From Alphaproteobacteria bacterium (GTDB taxonomy: Bacteria; Pseudomonadota; Alphaproteobacteria; Rhodobacterales; Rhodobacteraceae), in assembly GCA_030426685.1 (NCBI GenBank), contig JAUHYC010000001.1, positions 62,001 to 126,000 of the forward strand: 64,000 bases of DNA, written 5' to 3'. Under the pieces are notes generated by a model. It was not told the origin of the DNA and ran no database searches. It saw only the letters and a program-made list of their open reading frames with translations. Within the stretch, counting starts at the first letter, position 1; every line of letters begins with the position of its first letter. Of the stretch, positions 63,577 through 64,000 are shown one piece after another. The position numbers were made by a program, and so were the translations under genes.

Positions 63577-63608
63577 AAACGCCCCCACAATTTGTGCGGG
63601 GCGTTTTT
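63577..63608. terminator. Intrinsic terminator, probably bidirectional, after the RND operon
   Basis: AAACGCCCC pairs with GGGGCGTTT, extended by CACA/TGTG with a one-base bulge, followed by TT. An A tract on the other side lets it also end minus-strand transcripts from the glpD-like gene, whose stop lies nine bases beyond. Confidence 0.85.
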
Positions 63609-63616
63609 CGTTTGAT

Positions 63617-64000
63617 CTATTGATTTTGGGGGTTTCTCAGTCGGTCAGACATCCACGCGTCAATGCGTGCGATCTGATCCGTGTTAAGCCGCAATCCCAG
63701 CTTGTTCCGTCGCCAGACCACATCTTCTGCGGTGCGGGCATATTCCTTGTCCATCAACCACGCGAGTTCCGCCGCTGTCAGCGTGGCTCCGAAATCTTCA
63801 CCCAGATCGGCCGTACCTTTGGCGGATCCCAGGATGATATGCGCATCTGTGCCATAAGCCCTCACCAGACGTTGCGCCCAGAACGGTGACAGGAAAGGAT
63901 ACTGCGCCAGCAATTCCTTGATCAGTTTGTCTACGCCATCGACCGGAAAATCACCGCCGGGCAATGGCACACCTGCGGTCCACGGGCCCGGCACTTCCGG
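63617..64000 (-). CDS. glpD: Glycerol-3-phosphate dehydrogenase, C-terminal part
   Basis: The last 127 residues of a gene that begins beyond the window. The C-terminal DAO_C domain of aerobic glycerol-3-phosphate dehydrogenase is recognisable from the block ELAWLMDKEYARTAEDVVWR followed by RNKLGLRLN. The segment VRAYGTDAHIILG is likewise standard. GlpD oxidises glycerol 3-phosphate and passes electrons to quinone at the inner membrane. The N-terminal FAD domain is not seen, so gene integrity cannot be judged. Confidence 0.88.
   Translation of the reverse strand, partial: PEVPGPWTAGVPLPGGDFPVDGVDKLIKELLAQYPFLSPFWAQRLVRAYGTDAHIILGSAKGTADLGEDFGATLTAAELAWLMDKEYARTAEDVVWRRNKLGLRLNTDQIARIDAWMSDRLRNPQNQ

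Noticed and set aside
1-64000. CRISPR arrays, toxin-antitoxin modules or phage-defence genes
   Set aside because: No regularly spaced repeats, cas genes, restriction-modification genes or recognisable toxin-antitoxin pairs were found on reading both strands.

Overview
The window is ordinary chromosome from an alphaproteobacterium of the family Rhodobacteraceae, most likely the Roseobacter group (Ruegeria/Phaeobacter-like). This is inferred from moderately high GC, a trgA-trgB-cysK locus of the type described in Rhodobacter sphaeroides, aroK-aroB beside xerD, an alphaproteobacterial SOS box (GAAC-N7-GAAC) and an ECF11/RpoE-like promoter. No species was assigned by database search. No prophage, CRISPR array, intact insertion sequence or rRNA operon is visible.

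Layout. 1-7.4 kb: end of guaA, a DMT permease, a FadL-type porin, a P-loop protein next to metA, an alpha/beta hydrolase, a PPK2 kinase and a TetR regulator. 7.4-12.2 kb (minus strand): a truncated globin translationally coupled to a PAS-adenylate cyclase, then a three-gene cassette (SGNH-like hydrolase, GMC oxidoreductase, small Tat-type protein) ending near a tRNA-Ser(GGA). 12.3-20.2 kb (minus strand): phr, cfa, trgA, trgB, cysK and an MscS-type channel in tight succession behind one ECF-type promoter, which looks like a photo-oxidative and tellurite/thiol stress operon. 20.2-23.3 kb: a class-V aminotransferase, pyrH and miaA. 23.6-30.1 kb: a peptide/opine-type ABC importer operon (Tat-exported binding protein, two unusually long permeases, double ATPase) with operator-like repeats in front and structured intercistronic elements. 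30.2-38.3 kb: lytic transglycosylase, ssb, site-2 protease, aroB/aroK, a 49-residue membrane protein with a large periplasmic protein, xerD and a CorC/HlyC-type protein. 38.5-41.5 kb: a dimethylglycine/sarcosine dehydrogenase-like flavoprotein and a MobA-like nucleotidyltransferase. 41.5-42.3 kb: a 727-base region without a supported gene that may hold a minus-strand non-coding RNA. 42.3-45.9 kb: a DegP/HtrA protease followed by an OmpR-type response regulator and histidine kinase, with tandem decamers in front of the protease gene. 46-58 kb: cytochrome P450, TfoX-C protein, ndk, three MFS transporters, ABC-F protein, MarC protein, retropepsin-like protease, an orphan ImuA-like gene behind a perfect SOS box, an unknown secreted protein and metG. 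59.2-63.6 kb: an RND efflux adaptor and pump, then the 3' end of a glpD-like gene.

Most of the window is housekeeping and envelope/stress physiology. The best candidates for new biology are the globin-cyclase pair, the stress operon behind one ECF-type promoter, the SGNH/GMC/Tat cassette near the tRNA, the SOS-boxed imuA without imuB/dnaE2 beside it, and the possible small RNA upstream of degP. All promoter, operator and RNA calls rest on reading the sequence by eye and are hypotheses.
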